Part shown: positions 34,520-44,900 of the stretch, one piece after another
Numbering within the stretch: the first letter of the stretch is position 1
Layout of the letters: every line of letters starts with the position of its first letter
Assembly: GCF_002099425.1 (NCBI RefSeq)
Contig: NW_018344038.1
Span: 2,402,001-2,466,000 of the forward strand
Source: Phascolarctos cinereus
Taxonomy: Eukaryota; Chordata; Mammalia; Diprotodontia; Phascolarctidae
Direction of reading: 5' to 3'
Length of the DNA: 64,000 nt
Notes under the pieces: model-generated
What the model was told of the DNA's origin: nothing
The model's database searches: none
The model's input: only the letters and a program-made list of their open reading frames with translations
Translations under genes and position numbers: made by a program

Positions 34520-34742
34520 ACGAGCATTTATTTAGCACTTACCACTGTGCCAGACATCTTACAAATATTATTTCCTTTGATCCTCACAACAGCAATACCT
34601 CTGAGGTAGGTATTATGATCCCCATTTCACAGTTGAGAAAACTGAAGCAGATAGAAGGTAAGTGACTTTTCCAGGATCACACAGTGTTAGATTTGAAACT
34701 TGAACTGTGCCCAGGGCTCTATCCGCTCTACCACTTAGCTGA
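34520..34742 (+). repeat. MIR
   Basis: GAGCATTTATTTAGCACTTA, GATCCTCACAACAGCAATAC, ATGATCCCCATTTCACAGTT and AGGATCACACAGTG. Confidence 0.8.
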
Positions 34743-34771
34743 CATTTTTACAGGATGTATCTAGCCACTAT

Positions 34772-35003
34772 ACTAGGTGTCTCAGTAGATAGAGTGCTGG
34801 GCCTGGACAGGAAGACCTGAGTTCAAATCCAGCCTTGGATATTTACTAGCAGGGTGACCCTGGGCAAGTCACTTAACCCTGTTTGCCTCAGTTCCTCACA
34901 ACGTAAAATGAGATGGAGAAGAAAGTGGCAAACCACTCCAGTATCTTTGCCAAGAAAACCCTGAAGGGGGTCATGAAGAGTCAAATAAGATTGAACAGCA
35001 ACT
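34772..35003 (+). repeat. tRNA-derived marsupial SINE, long form
   Basis: GTAGATAGAGTGCTGGGCCT, TGACCCTGGGCAAGTCACTT and GAAGGGGGTCATGAAGAGTC. Confidence 0.85.
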
Positions 35004-35064
35004 AGCCAGTACATATGGGTTTACTTGACTTAATATATTGAAGGCTGTGTAATGAATTTGGTAA

Positions 35065-35868
35065 TGTAATGCAGAACATTATTTTACCATTTAGGTAGCA
35101 GGGCCCTTTAGACCATGGAAAGCAGAAGTTGCTGCTTAATCTTGCCCCAGACCTCTTTCCTCCTAAATCTAAACAATAGTGAAATGTACTCTTGCATAGC
35201 TTAGCATAGCCCATACCTCCAGCGCAAATGGATAAGAAAGCTTGCAGTATAATTACATTTATACCAGAGACCAGGACACCTGGTCTGGTTTGTGTGATCC
35301 CTGACCTATAATGATGGGGTGCTCGGGTGCTTGTGCTTATACTTGTGCCCCAAATGTCTCCCTAGTCTCAGAAACACTGTCTCTGACAACCACTCCCCAG
35401 CCCAAGGACACTGTGCCTAGCAGTTATTCATGCATGGGCCTCAGCACAACCTTTATCTGGCTGCTCAGGCCCCAGCCCTCAGATCATGTCTCTGGAAGCC
35501 TCCCAATTTCTTAGTTGTGAGAAAGCTTTCCTTTGTTGCAGAGTATTCTTTCATCAAGACAGAGGAAGAGGGGTGTCCTTGACCAGCCCAAGAACTCTTC
35601 CTCCTGCCAGACTTCAAAGATCCATTCCCTTCCCTGTCCAGTATACTCCCTGTACTTTCCCATCCACAGCCCCCAAAGACACCGGCATCTTTGGATTACC
35701 TCATCAGTGTTCCTGGCATATCTTTCCCATGCTCTCTTCCATATAAACCCTAGCTCAAGCCCTGATAGGGGCTGCTTGATTTGAATGTGCATACCCCTTG
35801 CAGCTGGGCTAATAAATCCACATTTTAAATTATGTCTGGGTCTTGCTTGCTGATTTCTCGGTACAACA
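35065..35868 (+). mobile_element. Young solo LTR, copy 1 (fossil ERV)
   Basis: An 804-base LTR starting TGTAATGCAGAACATT and ending TTCTCGGTACAACA, with TATATAAACCC near 35740 and AATAAATCC near 35812. Flanked by GTAA and GCAA, a plausible 4-base target duplication with one change. The copy at 44781-45586 differs by only about seven substitutions and one 2-base indel by eye, so both are recent. No internal region is present. Confidence 0.85.
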
Positions 35869-35974
35869 GCAACATGGGATTGAATGTATTTTAGCTATGT
35901 TTATTCAGCAAAGGAAGAAATTGTAAAAATTTAGACAGAAAAGGAATGACTAGAAAATTGAAAAGAAAGTAGAT

Positions 35975-36125
35975 AGTGTGATGCTGTGAAAAAAGTATTT
36001 GTTTTGGAGCCAAAGGATTTAGTCAAGTCACCTAATTCCCTGGGCTTTAGTTTTCTCAGCTGTACAATGAAAGGATTGATCTGATGGTCTCTGAGGACCC
36101 TTCCAACTTTATTTCTATGATGCTT
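35975..36125 (+). repeat. MIR-type SINE
   Basis: TTGTTTTGGAGCCAAAGGAT, TTAGTTTTCTCAGCTGTACA and TTCCAACTTTATTTCTATGA. Confidence 0.6.
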
Positions 36126-36417
36126 TATAGGGAAGGTAAGTGTAAAAATACAGAAATATGGGATTTATGCTTTATGTAAGGGCTAGATGGATGATCTCAG
36201 GGTCCCCACAAACTGAAAGTTTTATCCTATTCAAAAATTTATTTCCTAAGTATCTTAAAACATTGCTGTCCCTTGAGATCACTCAAGTGGAAATAATAGC
36301 CCAAAGATGCTGTATCACAATGCTGTCACCACTGTTAATGAAAGTATCTCCTCTTCCTCCTCCCGTCCTCACAGGCTGACTCCACACTATCCAAGGAACA
36401 CTTTCTTCTCTTTCCTT

Positions 36418-37200
36418 TTTTTTTTAAATAAACTTTTTGTTGATAATTTTTGTTTTTACATCACCTAAATTTTCCCCTTTATCTCTCATCCTCCACCTCC
36501 CAGAAAGCTGTTCCATGTAACAAATAATTTTCTAGGAAAAGGAAACAAGAAAAAAAAGTCATCAAAACTGAAAAAAAAAAAAAAAAGGAAAATATAAGCA
36601 GTATTTTTGGGGAAGAGGTGTTTTCTCATCTCTCTTTTTTTGTTCTTTGTAATCATGCACCATTAATTTTCATTTCTGTATAAATGGTGGTAGCTATTGT
36701 ATATATTATTTTCTTGGTTCTGCTTACTTCACTTTGCATTAGTTCATATAAGTCTTTCCATGCTTCCCTGTATTCATCATATTCATTGTTTCTTACAGCA
36801 AAAGAACATTCCATCACATTCTTGTACCACAGTTGGCTTAGCTATTCCCCAATTGATGGGCATCTACTTTGTTTCTAATTCTTTGCTACTACAAAAAGTG
36901 CTGCTATATATATTTTGATAGATCTAGGGACTTTGTCTTTGAGGCTAAATGCCTACTAGTAGAATCTCTGGGTAAAAAGGTATGGACAGTTTGGTCATTT
37001 TATTTAAATCATTCAAACTGCCTTCCAGATTAGTAATACATACATGTCTTTTCATAACCCCTCCAACATTGACTATTCCCACCTTTGGTCATCTCTGACA
37101 TTTGCAGGTTGTGAAGTGATACCTCAGGGTTATTTTGACTAAAACTTCTCTTACTAGCGATTTGTACCATTCTCTTTATATGGTTGTTAATAATAACATG
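36418..37200 (-). repeat. Older L1 LINE 3' end (antisense)
   Basis: TTCATATAAGTCTTTCCATG, AATTGATGGGCATCTACTTT, TACAAAAAGTGCTGCTATAT and CCCCTCCAACATTGACTATT. More diverged than the L1 copies at 27 kb and 39 kb, with a different 3' UTR. Confidence 0.75.
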
Positions 37201-37648
37201 CAGTCCTTTAGAGAGAGAGAGAGCTGTTTGATCACATAAGAACACTTTCTTTAGTTTTTCAGAGCCCCTCACTCCAACAGCCTTGGGGAAAGGGAAATTA
37301 CCTGGCCGTTCCACACCTTACTGGGCAGGTTCTTGGTTAGGAACTGGTGGCTTTTACTGAAGGATCCCTGTGCTAGGCACCTTCCTCTCCCCGTAACTGC
37401 ACATAGCCCAAGAATGTGGAGATGGAGGACTCAGCAATTAAAGATGGTGCCTCTGGGAGTGGTGCTGGTAGTTAGCTGTTTGATATAGTCTTTTTTGCTG
37501 TCCAAATGGTTTTCTTTACACCTTGCCAAGGCAGTAAAATTGTCATTGGTTCAGAATGACAGAAACACCCAGAGGCTCATGAGTGCAAACCTAAGATGAT
37601 AAGAAAGGACTTGAGGGTTACCCAGCTGAATACCACTCACCAGTTGTT
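37201..37648. other. No gene seen; unclassified sequence
   Basis: A short (GA)n run occurs near 37212. Nothing else was recognised. Confidence 0.3.
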
Positions 37649-37649
37649 G

Positions 37650-37862
37650 TCAGCCTTGTGTGATTCTTTGTGACCCATATGGGGCTTTCTTGGCAAAGAT
37701 ACTGGAATGGTTTGCCATTTCCTTCTCCAGTGGTTAAGGCAGACAGAAGTTAAGTGACTTGTCCCGGGTCATGCAGGTCATAAGTGCTGGTGGCTGGATT
37801 TCCACTTAGGTCTTCCTGACTCCAGGCCCAGCACTCTTATCCACTGAGCCATCTAGCTGCCT
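37650..37862 (-). repeat. tRNA-derived marsupial SINE, long form (antisense)
   Basis: TTTCTTGGCAAAGATACTGG, AATGGTTTGCCATTTCCTTC and GAGCCATCTAGCTGCC. Confidence 0.85.
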
Positions 37863-38044
37863 CATTCACCAATTAGTAACTATGATAAGGCCACAGGCTC
37901 TCAACTGGCCGAACTTAAATGGTCTCACATAGTTGGACCGGAGCTGATTACTGGCTATTGCTCCTGCCTAGGTTAACTAAGTTTATATTAGGTATCATCA
38001 AGGAAGAAACTGTTGCTAGGGATCTGATTATCTTTTTCCTCCCC

Positions 38045-38318
38045 TTCTTCCAGAAGGGCTAGGCTTGGAATCAAGAAGACTTGAGTTCAAATGCAGACTC
38101 ATACACTTGCTAGCAGTTTGATCCTGGGTACATACATACCAACAGCCCTCAACATTGAGGCACTATTTGCTTCAGTTTCCTCAACTGTAAAATAGGGATA
38201 ATAATTATAGCACCTATCTCCCTAAGTTGCTGTTGAGAATCAAATGAGATGATATTTGTAAAGTGCTTAGTAGGGTCCCTGACATATTACAGGCACTGTA
38301 TAAATGCTTATTCCCCAT
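38045..38318 (+). repeat. MIR-related SINE with long tail
   Basis: GACTTGAGTTCAAATGCAGA, CAGTTTCCTCAACTGTAAAA and TGATATTTGTAAAGTGCTTA, ending TGTATAAATGCTTATTCC. Confidence 0.75.
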
Positions 38319-39145
38319 AGTGCACCGTAAAATGTTTGGAGGGGCACTGAGAAATTGTGCATCTAGAATATTTGCCCATGATTTAAACAACCCAGGGTGT
38401 TCTAGTTTGTGTCCCTATTCCTTCCTCAGCCATCTCTTTGTGTGCCTCTTGTGACAGGACCTACCACAGTGGTACAAGGGAGATGTACGTGTCCTGTCCT
38501 TCTTGTGTTCCTGGTGGAACAGAGAAGCTAGTCAGAGTGGGTGGGCAGCTAACCATTTTCTTTTTGGAGCTGATGCACTGAACTGAGTTGGTTGTAGTGA
38601 GAACTGGGTTTAGACCACATTAACCAAGCTCCTTCCTTCCTTCCTGAGAGTGTGGCTCCTGGGCTCTTGTGTCTTCACCAGGAAGGGTGAAAGTCTCAAA
38701 AATTGTTTGTTGTGATGGGGAGATCTGCATGAGAAAGGCCTTCCAGTTAGTGATGTATCACTTTTTAACTTACCCCTCTGGCTCAGATAATGGTTAGCAT
38801 TTTTTAGCAATAAAGTATTTTTAAATTAAGGTATGTATATTGTTTTCTTAGACATAATACCATTGCACACTTCATAGACTACAGTGTAGTGTAAACAAAT
38901 TCTTTATATCCTGGGAAACAAAACAATTCATGTGACTTGCTTTATTACAATATTCCTTTTATTTCAGTAGTCTGGAACCAAATGTGCAATAGTTCTGAAG
39001 TATGCCTATAAAGCAAAATGACACTGTGGAAAAAGTTCTGGAGTAACGGTCGGGAAACACTCGAAATTCTAGCACCATTTTTGTTTCATCTTGGACAAAT
39101 GGTTTCTCTGCTAGGCTTCTGTTTCCTCATTTTTTTTATTAGATG
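38319..39145. other. No gene seen; unclassified sequence
   Basis: No exon or known repeat was recognised. Confidence 0.3.
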
Positions 39146-39149
39146 AACA

Positions 39150-39365
39150 ATAACATCTGGCATTTATATTCCACTTTAAAGTTTGCCAGGTGCTGTACGT
39201 ACACAATCTCATTTGAGCCCCATAGTGATTACAGGCATTATTATAGCCCTCATTTAACAGATGAGGAAACTGAGGCAGACAAATTAAGTGGCTCACCCTT
39301 GGTTACACGCCTAGTTAAGTGTCAGAGGCAGGATCTGAGCTCAGATCTTCATGATTCCAAGGGCA
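39150..39365 (+). repeat. MIR
   Basis: GGCATTTATATTCCACTTTA, TAACAGATGAGGAAACTGAG and AAGTGTCAGAGGCAGGATCT. Confidence 0.75.
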
Positions 39366-39374
39366 AAACTGCTT

Positions 39375-39986
39375 TTAAAACTAACCCTGGGAAAAGGACC
39401 CACATGTATAAAAATATTCATAGCAGCTCTTTCTGTGGTGGCAAAGAATTGGAAACTGAGGGGATGCCCATCAATTGGGAAATGGCTGAGCAAGTTGTGG
39501 TATATGAATGTAATGGAATACTATTGTGCTATAAGAAATGATGAGCAAGCAGACTTCAGAAAAACCTGGAAAGACTTGTATAGTCTGATGCTGAGTGAAG
39601 TGAGCAGAACCAGGAGAACGTTGTGCAATGACTAACTTTGATAGACTTCTCAGCAGTGCAAGGATCTAAGACATCTCCAAAAGTCTCATGATGGAAAATG
39701 CTATCCACATCCAGAGAAAGAACTACAGAATTTGAATGCAGATTAAAGCATACTGTTTGTTTTTTTTTTCTCTTCTGTTTTGTTTCCTCTTTCTTGTGGT
39801 TCCTCCTATTGGTTGTAATTCTTCTTTACAACATGACTAATGTGAAAATATGTTTAACAGGAATGTATATGTAGAGTCTATATCAGATTGCATGCCGTCT
39901 TGGGGAGCATGGAGGAGAAAATTTAAAATTCAGAAGCTTATGGAAGTGAATGTTAAAAACTAAAAATAAATTAATAAAAAACAAAG
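39375..39986 (+). repeat. L1 LINE 3' end, 5'-truncated
   Basis: Covers the last part of ORF2 (NWEMAEQVVVYECNG) and the 3' UTR (ATGACTAATGTGAAAATATG, TCAGATTGCATGCCGTCTTG), ending GTTAAAAACTAAAAATAAAT. Confidence 0.88.
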
Positions 39987-41369
39987 TAGCCCTGATTCTG
40001 TATCTTAAGTGCAGTTTTTATATCACTGAATATTCATTTATATTTTATGAACAGAAGTCTTATTTTCACTATCAATTTGTAAACTTCATGTGATAATCTG
40101 TGTGCAAAGGCTAATGAATAAATGCATAATGTCTACCAATCATGACCTAAATTCAAATGGAACTAATGTTTCCTCCACCAAAGTCCTCCTACAGTTCCTC
40201 ATCATGATGGAGCCAAGGTGAGTTCCTTTCAGGAAACTGGAACATTTACAGGCAAGACAGAAATGACTGCCAACAAAAAAAAATATAGACTAAAACATTT
40301 TATTTTATTTTTTGTTTTTGTTTTTTTTAAATAGATTGGGTATGTACCTAGATTTCTTCTTAGCTCCTGGGACATCAAAAGAAGTGACTTCTCAATAGAG
40401 GAGACTTACTTATCCTAGAGGAAAGAAACATGAATAAATAAGTAAATATATTGCTTGGAGAGATGCACCAGATTTTGCTCCATCATATTTTGAGGCAATT
40501 CTTATTTTATTATGAACAAATGAAAACTCATTTGATAAGAGTCAGACTATAGGAACCATGTTCAATGAGCAGTGTTACTACCTTATGAATTACACTGCCT
40601 ATAATAAAAAAGGCATAATAATAAAAGCCAAGTAAGTAAGTTTTTTGATTTGAATAAGTAGTTTTCATTTGATAATCTAATTATACACTGGTTTTAAATT
40701 ATTATTTTTAAGAAACAAGGTGTATAATGAATGTTGCAAGAAGCAAATCACTTTTTTTTATTGGTGCAAAAGGACAAACAATAGAACAGGTGAGCAGCAG
40801 AAAGATAAGATCCCAAGAAAAGTTAGTTTTCTGGGTATCTAAACTTCAGCATATAAGCTTAATAACCAGTGCCTTTTTAGCTACCAGCTAAAGATATGAA
40901 ATCTAAGCAAAATCTCAAACATGATGGCAGCAGGGAAAAAACCTCACTTTAATTGCCAAGGTTCTACATATGAAAGACTTCTGATTATTCTGTTTAGGGC
41001 TCAGTTAGCAGCATCTGAGTACCCCATTTGGATTCATTTCCTAGTTGCAGATGTACTTTCTGGCCTCACATCTCCAAGTGGCCAGCCCTAGGTTCACAGA
41101 CCCTTTCTGCCTGTGTTCCCAGCACATGTAGAATGCAGTCCTTTGCCTGACCCTATAGTTGTGCTTGGATTATAAATTCCGGCTGTTGCTCTTTGGCTTC
41201 TCCTACAGCCACTTGAACTTTGGCTATGAGAGTCAGGAATGACTAAGGCACTGCTCCTAACTTCACTGCCAGAGGAAGGGCTCTACACTTTGTCCAGCAG
41301 TCTCCACGCTTGCCTGACTGCCATCACCACAGCGCAGTGCATTACCTGGCCTTTTATGGTACAACAGTG
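39987..41369. other. No gene seen; unique sequence downstream of C11orf97
   Basis: Mostly unique, AT-rich, with no recognised exon or repeat. Confidence 0.35.
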
Positions 41370-41375
41370 TTTATT
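41370..41375 (-). terminator. Candidate poly(A) signal for C11orf97
   Basis: The minus strand has AATAAA here, about 390 bases downstream of the C11orf97 stop, in unique sequence. It is the first canonical hexamer I noticed after the stop. No cleavage evidence is available. Confidence 0.35.
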
Positions 41376-41764
41376 TGTAATAAGAGTAGGGCAATCTCTG
41401 CCTCTATTACTTCCTACACTGTACTTTGTGTCCCTGTTCCCACTGGGTTGTATGATCATAGGTATGTAGCCAGCTGGAGAAAAGCAAATATGGGAGAATC
41501 TTCCTCTGTTAGGGCGCTGATGATAACTCTGTTCCTGAAAACCCATTTGAAAGAAAATAATGAGTATAATTTAGTATAAATGTCTGTTGCATCAAGATGT
41601 GAAACAGGTAAACTGTGCCACATTTTGAACACCAAGTTAAAGTAGATATCACTAAACACTTTCTAATGAATGGAAACTGTAAAAGGAAAAAAAATTGATT
41701 CAAAGCTGTCCTAATACATTATATCACATTAGTTCATAATCAAACATGCTTTCTTTCTTCTGAG

Positions 41765-41913
41765 CTACAAGATCGTGTGTATCTTACTTCTTATTCCTCC
41801 ATGTCTGGAATAGTATTTAGGTGGTGGAAGTAAACTGTTTTTATTCTGTGATCCTGGCTTCAAGTTTCCCACGGAGAAATTCCTTTTAATGCTCCAGATC
41901 CCTTCCAGAGCCA
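41765..41913 (-). CDS. C11orf97: C11orf97 exon 3 (terminal coding exon)
   Basis: Acceptor AAATATTGACAG just before 41913; the first two bases complete a GTG codon with the last G of exon 2. It codes ALEGIWSIKRN, SVGNLKPG and NSLLPPPKYYSRHGG, then a divergent tail IRSKIHTIL and stop TAG at 41767-41765. The tail is a few residues longer than the human GLRR ending. The exon lies in unique sequence. Confidence 0.92.
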
Positions 41914-44900
41914 CTGTCAATATTTTTAAAAACAATAAAATGAGTTGTTATTCAGCTTGTTTTGCTTTCTAGCCTAAATAATGAAAAAAAACCCAACCTT
42001 TTAACTGTTTTTAGATGATTCTTTAGTTTGTTACTAAATTAATTGGTTTCCTTGTTAAATCAAGCAAATAAGATTATTTTCATTAACAAGCTCTTATTAA
42101 GTATTTTCAAAATTTTTAGTTAATTTCACTTGCCTGTAAATAAATCTGGATAAAAATCAGAGTAAAAAACATACAGGATAAAACTTGGTGATAAATATAA
42201 TGAAGTGGCAGGCAGTACAGAATAGTGGTTAGTGGAAAGCAAACAGCTGTAAGAGTCAGGAATGCTCAGGTTCCAGGCCTGCCCCTGAGACATACTGCTT
42301 TGTGCCCTGGGCATGACACAACTCCTTGGTGTTCTGGATAGCTCTCTAGGAGCAGAGTTTCTCATCTGCTTTGATGAAGGGAGTTTCCTCACTAGAAGTT
42401 CCTTCCACCAACAAAATTATAGTTCTGGACCAATAAATATGTAGAGCTAACTGGTGTACCTAACATTACTAAATTGTATTAAGTGAAACCTCCGGCAGAG
42501 TATCATGTGTTCACAGAATTCCCCTAAGATTCAAATTTCTGTGACCTTCATCTAACTTTAGCATAGAATTCTAGGAAATAATTTTTGGAATTATTTCATG
42601 CCATCAACCTTCTCTGACTCTCATTTAATTCCTGGAAGCAGGATTTACAAAATGATAATTTGCAAAAATGAGTGATCTGACCAAATGTGACCATGCCCAG
42701 TTCTCCAATGAATCCAAGAATCTTCACCAATCCTTAAATTGAGAGAAGTAAAGAAAACTCTAGATCTTATGGATGGATCTCGGCCTATGCTTCAAAATAA
42801 TTGTAGCAAGCATTTCTGAGAAGCAGTACCTATGATATATGCAGATACAAGGACAAATTAATATGTAAAACTCACAGGCCGAGAGCTGCAATTCAATAAA
42901 TATAATTTAATAATCTGCTCATGGAGCTGGCATTAACTCCCAAGGAGTAGCTGTCTTAAAAGTCTTAAAGTCAAGGGCAGGTAGGTGGTGCAGTGGATAG
43001 AGCACCAGCCCTGGAGTCAGGAGGACCTGAGTTCAAATCCAGCCTTAAACATATAACACTTACTAGCTGTGTGGCCCTGGGCAAGTCATTTAACCCCATT
43101 GCCTAGCCAAAATAAAAAAAGTCTTAAAGTCAAAAAGGACTTATGGGGAGTCCAGAACACTTCACCCCTGTGGAAAGCAGGGAGTAATGGACATATCCAA
43201 AGAAACAGGAGGAATTGTTTGTCTTGTTTCTGGGGCTAATAACTACAGTACTAAATAAATAAATATTCTTCATTGGGCCAAGGCAGCAACCATGCTCTGC
43301 ATGGTTTCTAAAATGTCTTTATGTTGCCAAGAATGTTTCATCAATCAATCGTTATTAAGAACCTCCTATGGGGCCAGCCTAGGGGTGGGGAACCTGTGGC
43401 CTGCAAGGCCACACGTGGCCCTCTAGATCCTCAAGTGCAGCCCTTTGACTTTTGAGGGGATTTGTTCTTCGTTGAAGTGTGGATTCAGTCAAAGGGTCAC
43501 CCTTGAGAACCTAGAGGGCCACATGTGGCCTTGAGGCGGAAGGTTCCCCATCCCTGGGCTAGACATCATGGTGCTGGGTAATACAAAGACAATAAAGAAA
43601 CTGTCCCTGGCTGCAGGAGCTTACATCGTTGTTGCAGCAGACTGCATGGGCATATATAAGTATATATAAAAGTGTACAAGGTAATGGGGAGGGTGAAGGT
43701 GCTGGCAGTTGGGGGATCCAGAAGAGCTGATGTAGGAGATGGCATCTGAGCTGAGCTTCGAAGGGAACTAAGGATTCTAGGAGGCAGTAGTGAGGAGGGA
43801 AATGCATCTTGGGCATGGGCACTCAGCGATGCATGGGAAACAAGGCAGGAGGGGTGTTGTGAGTGAAGAACAGAAAGGCCAGTTTGGCAGTCCGTGGGGG
43901 GGGTGAAGGAGAGTAATCTGTAGCACAGCTAGAAAAGTAGAATGGAGACCAGGTGTGAGGGCCAAATAAAGGGGTTTCTATTTGATTCTAGAGGTAATAG
44001 GGAGCCACTGGGGTTAAACTAAAGTTCAGAGTTCCCTTACATAATACATCACTTTCTAGCTATGGACTCTGAGCCCCAGTTGTAAAATGAAGATAATAAT
44101 AGTTACAGCTATTGTCTGTCTCACAGGGTTGTGAGGAAAATAATGTTAAGCTGTAAACACTGACATATCATCCAGTCTCATTGACATCCCTCATTCACTT
44201 AGACATTAAGTGGCAGTGTGTTGTTTTTGCAAAACTGAACTCCTTGCATTTTTCATCCACTCCCTGATTGGTGAATGGAGTATCTGCAAACAGAATCCTG
44301 CCTTAGCCATCTAACAAGGCAGGCTTTTATTCTTTTCTTAAAACAACTTCAAGGAAAGTGACTCCACAGCCTCCTTCTGTAAAAATCTTACAATGTGTAA
44401 GTAGTTCCTTATATCTAACCTAAATCTCTTTCTGCAATTCAAACCAATTTCCTTTTCTCCTATCCTGCCAGGAGGTAGAAAATTGCTGATCACCACCCTT
44501 CATATAATGGCCTCCCTATTCAGCCAATCAGTCCACAAACATTTATTAAGGGCCCGTTGTAGTAGGCACCTGTCCAGAGTAACAAAGGAAATTAGATTCA
44601 GGTTAAAGTGTGAAGCTAGCCTAGAAATTATATAGTACCTACATTTGATCTTCACAGCAATCCTGGAAGGTAGGTTTATTATCATCCTTATTTTGTAGTT
44701 GAGGAAACTGAGGCAAACAGGAGTTAAGTGACTTGCCCAGCATCACGAAATTAGTAAGTGTCTGAGGCCAGATTTGAACTTGTTGTACCGAGAAATCAGC
44801 AAGCAAGACCCAGACATAATTTAAAATGTGGATTTATTAGTGCCCAGCTGCAAGGGGTATGCACATTCAAATCAAGCAGCCCCTATCAGGGCTTGAGCTA

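Noticed and set aside
39143-39635. Two overlapping open frames of 94-132 codons
   Set aside because: They read through a MIR and an L1 3' end; the NWEMAEQ part is the L1 ORF2 C-terminus, not a host gene.
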